Origin: Chitinophaga pinensis
GTDB lineage: Bacteria; Bacteroidota; Bacteroidia; NS11-12g; UBA955
Reading direction: 5' to 3'
NCBI GenBank assembly: GCA_945877575.1
Contig: CAMDUE010000001.1
Coordinates: 124,001-188,000, forward strand
Length of the DNA: 64,000 bases
Shown piece after piece: positions 60,927-64,000 of the stretch (position 1 is its first letter; every line of letters begins with the position of its first letter). A program made the translations under genes and the position numbers. Below the pieces are notes generated by a model. It made no database searches, was not told where the DNA came from, and worked only from the letters and a program-made list of their open reading frames with translations.

Positions 60927-61724
60927 CTACTCGATTACTGAGAATTGTTCAGAAAATCGATTGCCCATTTGATCAATTCCTTGAAGGATGTAATTTCCAG
61001 ATTGCAATTGTGAAATATTCAAGCTGTTACAATTAGTTTGTTTATAAACAACTTGACCATTCAAATTCCAAACAACGGCTAATTTCAACGTTTGATTTAT
61101 AAACAATTCATTTCCTTTGGAAATTGGATTTCCCAAAATTTTCACGCCTGTCTGTGAAAGCACTGTTGTTGAATTTGAATTCGCTTTCAACTGTTGAACG
61201 GCGGTTTTAACATCGTCACCGTTATCTGAACCGTTTCCATTTGAAATTACAGATGCTGCGTATATATTCAGGTTTCCAGTAATTGAACTTGGAGCTTGCC
61301 AATCAATTTCCCATACATTTTGTCCGTTTGACGTTCCTGGGGATGTATGTCCCCAAACTTTTGATGAGCTCACGTTGGTTTTAGATGGAGCAGTACCAAA
61401 AGTTCCAGCCGCTGCATTTGATGCGTCCAAAATTACCGCTTGAAATCCCATTTTTGAAGAATTTCCTTTGGATGTAATTCGAAGAGTGTAATTTGTTGAT
61501 GGAATTATGTCAGTTACTGCAGTATTTAATGATTTGTCAATTAACTCAGCAGTTAATGACGAGGCTAAATTATTATTAGACCCATGACAAGATGTACAAG
61601 TACCTGAACTCCCGGGTGAACCGGTTCTATTTCCTCCGGGACCAGAGGAATTTGAGGTAAGAACAACAGTTAGTCCCGCCATTGCTAAAATTGAAGTAAT
61701 TCCGAGTATTTTTCTTTGTTTCAT
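60927..61724 (-). CDS. Choice-of-anchor V / T9SS-secreted protein with CxxCH
   Basis: A 265-residue secreted protein. N-terminal signal MKQRKILGITSILAMAG; then GNRTGSPGSSGTCTSCHG with a haem-binding-type CxxCH (Cys43, Cys46, His47); a beta-sandwich of the choice-of-anchor V (Reeler-like) kind; and a C-terminal T9SS sorting domain (VKILGNPISKGNELFI to the end). It is not possible to tell from sequence whether a haem is attached; ccm genes are nearby. The stop abuts the mltG stop with no spacer. Confidence 0.82.
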   Translation of the reverse strand: MKQRKILGITSILAMAGLTVVLTSNSSGPGGNRTGSPGSSGTCTSCHGSNNNLASSLTAELIDKSLNTAVTDIIPSTNYTLRITSKGNSSKMGFQAVILDASNAAAGTFGTAPSKTNVSSSKVWGHTSPGTSNGQNVWEIDWQAPSSITGNLNIYAASVISNGNGSDNGDDVKTAVQQLKANSNSTTVLSQTGVKILGNPISKGNELFINQTLKLAVVWNLNGQVVYKQTNCNSLNISQLQSGNYILQGIDQMGNRFSEQFSVIE

Positions 61725-61853
61725 AATTTAAATCTGATGCAATTTCAGTCAAATTGTCTGATAAATCCATCAGTGATTCGAAAATGTGATAAAACTTGGA
61801 TATTTTTTTACACAAAAGGTCAATCATTGAACAATTCATATAGTGCGTTGTAT

Positions 61854-61861
61854 TATTTTTG
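61854..61861 (+). promoter_or_regulatory. -7 element (TATTTTTG) of the nuo operon
   Basis: Exact TAnnTTTG, 9 bases before the nuoA ATG; a TTG lies 24 bases further upstream (61827-61829), a slightly long spacing. The rest of the 146-base gap before nuoA (61725-61870) shows nothing else. Confidence 0.5.
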
Positions 61862-61870
61862 TCGCAAGTC

Positions 61871-62236
61871 ATGAATAGTCCAGAAAGTTACATTCCGATA
61901 TTGATCCAATTGGGTTTTTCCATTGGGTTTGTAGTTTTAGCCTTGTTTTTATCGCAGCTGTTGGGTCCTAAGAAAAAGACTGTCAAAAAAATAGAAACTT
62001 TTGAATGTGGAATTGAGTCTCAAGGAGATGCTAGATTTCCTGTTTCGGTAAAGTACTTTCTATCGGCAATTCTGTTTGTCTTGTTTGACGTGGAAGTGAT
62101 ATTCTTTTACCCTTATGCAGTCAATTTTAAAGAAATGGGTTGGGAAGGATTCATGGCAGTTGTCACTTTTGTGGGATTTTTCTTGACTGGATTCATATAT
62201 GTGTGGAAAAAAGGCGCCCTGGAATGGGAACGTTAA
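61871..62236 (+). CDS. nuoA: NADH-quinone oxidoreductase subunit A
   Basis: A membrane subunit of respiratory complex I, 121 residues and three helices. The start MNSPESYIPILIQLGFSIG fits the family; the codon at 61859 is TTG and lies in the promoter. Key segments are KKIETFECGIESQGDARFPVSVKYFL and FDVEVIFFYPYA. First of the nuo operon. Confidence 0.95.
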   Translation: MNSPESYIPILIQLGFSIGFVVLALFLSQLLGPKKKTVKKIETFECGIESQGDARFPVSVKYFLSAILFVLFDVEVIFFYPYAVNFKEMGWEGFMAVVTFVGFFLTGFIYVWKKGALEWER

Positions 62237-62259
62237 TCAATTAAAATTGTTGTATAGTT

Positions 62260-62805
62260 ATGGTTAAAGTAGTTGAAGCACCAGAAGGATTCGAAGGACA
62301 AGGTTTCTTCGCAACTTCATTGGATAAAGTTATAGGAATGGCAAGAGCCAACTCTTTGTGGCCATTGCCTTTTGCGACTTCATGTTGTGGAATTGAGTTT
62401 ATGGCAACTATGGGTGCGAATTATGATTTGGCTCGTTTCGGGTCAGAACGTATGTCTTTCAGTCCAAGACAAGCAGACTTATTGATTGTAGCTGGAACTA
62501 TTTCTAAAAAATTAGGTCCTGTTTTAAAACAAGTATACGATCAAATGGCTGAACCTAAATGGGTTCTTTCTGTTGGAGCTTGTGCTTCTAGCGGAGGAAT
62601 ATTTGATACTTATAGTGTTCTTCAGGGTATTGATCACGTAATTCCAGTAGACGTTTACGTTCCTGGTTGCCCTCCAAGACCAGAACAAATCATTGAGGGT
62701 GTTTTGAAAATTCAGCACTTAGCGAAAAATGAAAGTTTGAGAAGAAGAGATTCTGATGAATACCGTAAAATGCTAGAAACTTACAACATCGAAACTACAA
62801 AATGA
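62260..62805 (+). CDS. nuoB: NADH-quinone oxidoreductase subunit B
   Basis: Peripheral-arm subunit that carries the terminal [4Fe-4S] cluster N2. The 181-residue protein shows the cluster cysteines in [23 protein letters not shown] and [10 protein letters not shown]. An N-terminal extension (about 20 residues) precedes the conserved core. It lies 23 bases after nuoA and overlaps nuoC by 4. Confidence 0.97.
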   Translation: MVKVVEAPEGFEGQGFFATSLDKVIGMARANSLWPLPFATSCCGIEFMATMGANYDLARFGSERMSFSPRQADLLIVAGTISKKLGPVLKQVYDQMAEPKWVLSVGACASSGGIFDTYSVLQGIDHVIPVDVYVPGCPPRPEQIIEGVLKIQHLAKNESLRRRDSDEYRKMLETYNIETTK

Positions 62806-63302
62806 GTACATCGTCTTTTTTAGATAAAACTATAGATGGATTGAATTCAAAAGGATTTATCCTCGAATATATTCTAGATTCTTACAACGAACACAACATT
62901 GTTATCGATGCAAATAACGCTCTAGAAGTTGTAAAATATCTTAACTCTGAATTGGGTTATAATTTCTTAGTTGATTTAACGGGGTCACATTATCCTGATA
63001 AAGAAAACCAAGAGTATCAAGTGGTATTCCATATTCAGAACTTGGTAGAAAATACCCGATTGAGATTTAAATCTAACTTGAGTAAAGATCAAATGGAGTT
63101 TCCTTCGTTGACACCTGTTTTCTCTGCTTCAAATTGGATGGAACGAGAAACTTTTGATTTTTTTGGAATTCAATTTACAGGACATCCAGATCTACGCAGA
63201 ATTTTGAATGTCGATGATATGGATTATCATCCCATGAGAAAAGAATACGCACTTGAAGACGAAACACGTAGAGATAAAAACGATACATTTTTTGGAAGAT
63301 GA
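62802..63302 (+). CDS. nuoC: NADH-quinone oxidoreductase subunit C
   Basis: The 30-kDa subunit of complex I, 166 residues. The signature [24 protein letters not shown] is present, followed by the [14 protein letters not shown] segment. nuoC and nuoD are separate genes here rather than fused. Overlaps by 4 bases on both sides (ATGA). Confidence 0.96.
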   Translation: MSTSSFLDKTIDGLNSKGFILEYILDSYNEHNIVIDANNALEVVKYLNSELGYNFLVDLTGSHYPDKENQEYQVVFHIQNLVENTRLRFKSNLSKDQMEFPSLTPVFSASNWMERETFDFFGIQFTGHPDLRRILNVDDMDYHPMRKEYALEDETRRDKNDTFFGR

Positions 63303-64000
63303 GCGAATTAGAGGTAAACAAAAAATACAACGTCCAAGTCAGCACAGAAACGATCGATGGCGAAATCGCTACGCTGAATTTGGGTCCAACGCACCCAGCA
63401 ACACACGGTATTTTCCAAAACGTGTTGAAAGTGGATGGAGAACGCATTTTACATGCTGAACAAACTGTGGGATATATCCACCGCGCTTTCGAGAAATTGG
63501 CTGAGCGGAGACCATACAATCAAATAACTCCAATCACTGACCGACTAAACTATTGTTCGTCACCCATAAATAATATGGGATGGCATATGACCGTAGAAAA
63601 ACTCATTGGCGCTGAAATGCCAAAGCGTGTTGACTACATGCGAGTAATTGTTATGGAGCTATCGAGAATAGCTGACCATTTGGTTTGCAATTCGGTTATT
63701 GGTGTTGATACAGGCGCCTTGACTGGATTCACATACATGTTCCAAGAACGTGAAAAAATCTACGATATATTTGAGGAAATATGTGGAGCCCGTCTTACTA
63801 CTAACGTAGGAAGAATTGGTGGTTTTGATCGTGATTTTAGTCCAGAATTCTTTAGCAAGCTAAATACATTTTTAAAAGAATTCCCCAAGAATTTTGATGA
63901 ATTTGGGAGTTTATTGGAAAGAAATAGAATCTTTATGGATCGTACAATAGGCGCGGGTCCAATTTCTGCAGAAAGGGCATTGAATTATTCTTTCGCAGGT
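63299..64000 (+). CDS. nuoD: NADH-quinone oxidoreductase subunit D (3' end cut by window)
   Basis: The 49-kDa subunit of complex I; 234 codons are visible and the frame is still open at base 64000. Family features are LNLGPTHPATHGIFQNVLKV, QTVGYIHRAFEKLAE, ITDRLNYCSSPIN and VMELSRIADHL with quinone-site residues. The ATG overlaps the nuoC stop (ATGA). Confidence 0.95.
   Translation, partial: MSELEVNKKYNVQVSTETIDGEIATLNLGPTHPATHGIFQNVLKVDGERILHAEQTVGYIHRAFEKLAERRPYNQITPITDRLNYCSSPINNMGWHMTVEKLIGAEMPKRVDYMRVIVMELSRIADHLVCNSVIGVDTGALTGFTYMFQEREKIYDIFEEICGARLTTNVGRIGGFDRDFSPEFFSKLNTFLKEFPKNFDEFGSLLERNRIFMDRTIGAGPISAERALNYSFAG

Noticed and set aside
1-64000. CRISPR array, insertion sequence, prophage, tRNA or rRNA
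   Set aside because: No regularly spaced repeats, transposase or phage genes; the gaps between genes are all under about 165 bases and none shows a tRNA cloverleaf I could fold by eye.

Overview
The window is a compact, AT-rich chromosomal segment of a member of Bacteroidota, most likely Flavobacteriia-like or a near relative. The evidence is: two secreted proteins with type IX secretion (T9SS) C-terminal sorting domains; an LytS/LytTR sensor-regulator pair; a TonB-dependent receptor; a RemB/Wzi-like outer-membrane protein; a long signal peptidase I; DUF4837, DUF349 and DUF2520 proteins; promoters with the Bacteroidota -7 element TAnnTTTG; and almost no Shine-Dalgarno sequences. I see no prophage, insertion sequence, CRISPR array, rRNA or tRNA, and no gene-free stretch over 300 bases. 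The largest gaps are 3792-3951, 24800-24950, 61725-61870 and 52792-52918. The window starts inside a PLP enzyme gene and ends inside nuoD.

Layout. 1-3791 (minus): mltD, DUF4837 lipoprotein, purN, trans-sulfuration enzyme. 3952-6237: alanine dehydrogenase and recF, convergent and overlapping. 6338-12577 (plus): lipoprotein, dnaE, glycosyltransferase, HI0933-type flavoprotein. 12574-14485 (minus): OmpR-type two-component pair, divergent from a glycolate/lactate oxidase gene. 15926-17036 (minus): small monooxygenase-like protein and a degenerate SAM hydroxide adenosyltransferase, divergent from phoH-purC. 19005-22726: secreted NHL/PKD T9SS protein and an LTA-synthase-like membrane sulfatase. 22794-25274: small membrane protein, LytS kinase, LytTR regulator, XRE regulator. 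25283-28449 (minus): DPP-IV-like peptidase and HMG-CoA lyase, divergent from dapD and a glycosyltransferase. 30368-32259 (minus): thioredoxin-like protein, SDR, MarC. 32382-40721 (plus): dnaX, proline dehydrogenase, a cytochrome c maturation cluster (ccmC, a 53-residue ccmD, ccmE, ccmF), DUF2520, a small unknown. 40718-43664 (minus): Cys-rich protein, HMA-domain protein and TonB receptor, a probable metal-handling operon. 43732-45731: APC permease and a DciA-like protein, convergent with a long minus block (lumazine synthase, TPR protein, DUF349, pdhA, a LexA-like XRE-S24 regulator and others). 52919-57498 (plus): EVE protein, pyrR, pyrB, asparaginase, RemB/Wzi-like protein. 57514-59841 (minus): dapB and lepB, divergent from mltG. 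61871-end: nuoABCD.

Most of the gene content is housekeeping: lysine/peptidoglycan synthesis (dapB, dapD, mltD, mltG), nucleotides (purN, purC, pyrR, pyrB), replication/repair (dnaE, dnaX, recF), respiration and cytochrome c assembly, and envelope functions. The more novel signals are regulatory. (1) At least eleven transcription units have a TAnnTTTG-like box only 4-10 bases before the start codon, which predicts leaderless or nearly leaderless mRNAs. (2) Three strong intrinsic terminators lie inside the coding sequence of the neighbouring gene. (3) Two long AT-rich hairpins have, as their only non-Watson-Crick pair, a G.U wobble on the sense transcript. The metal operon is the best candidate for an under-described system.
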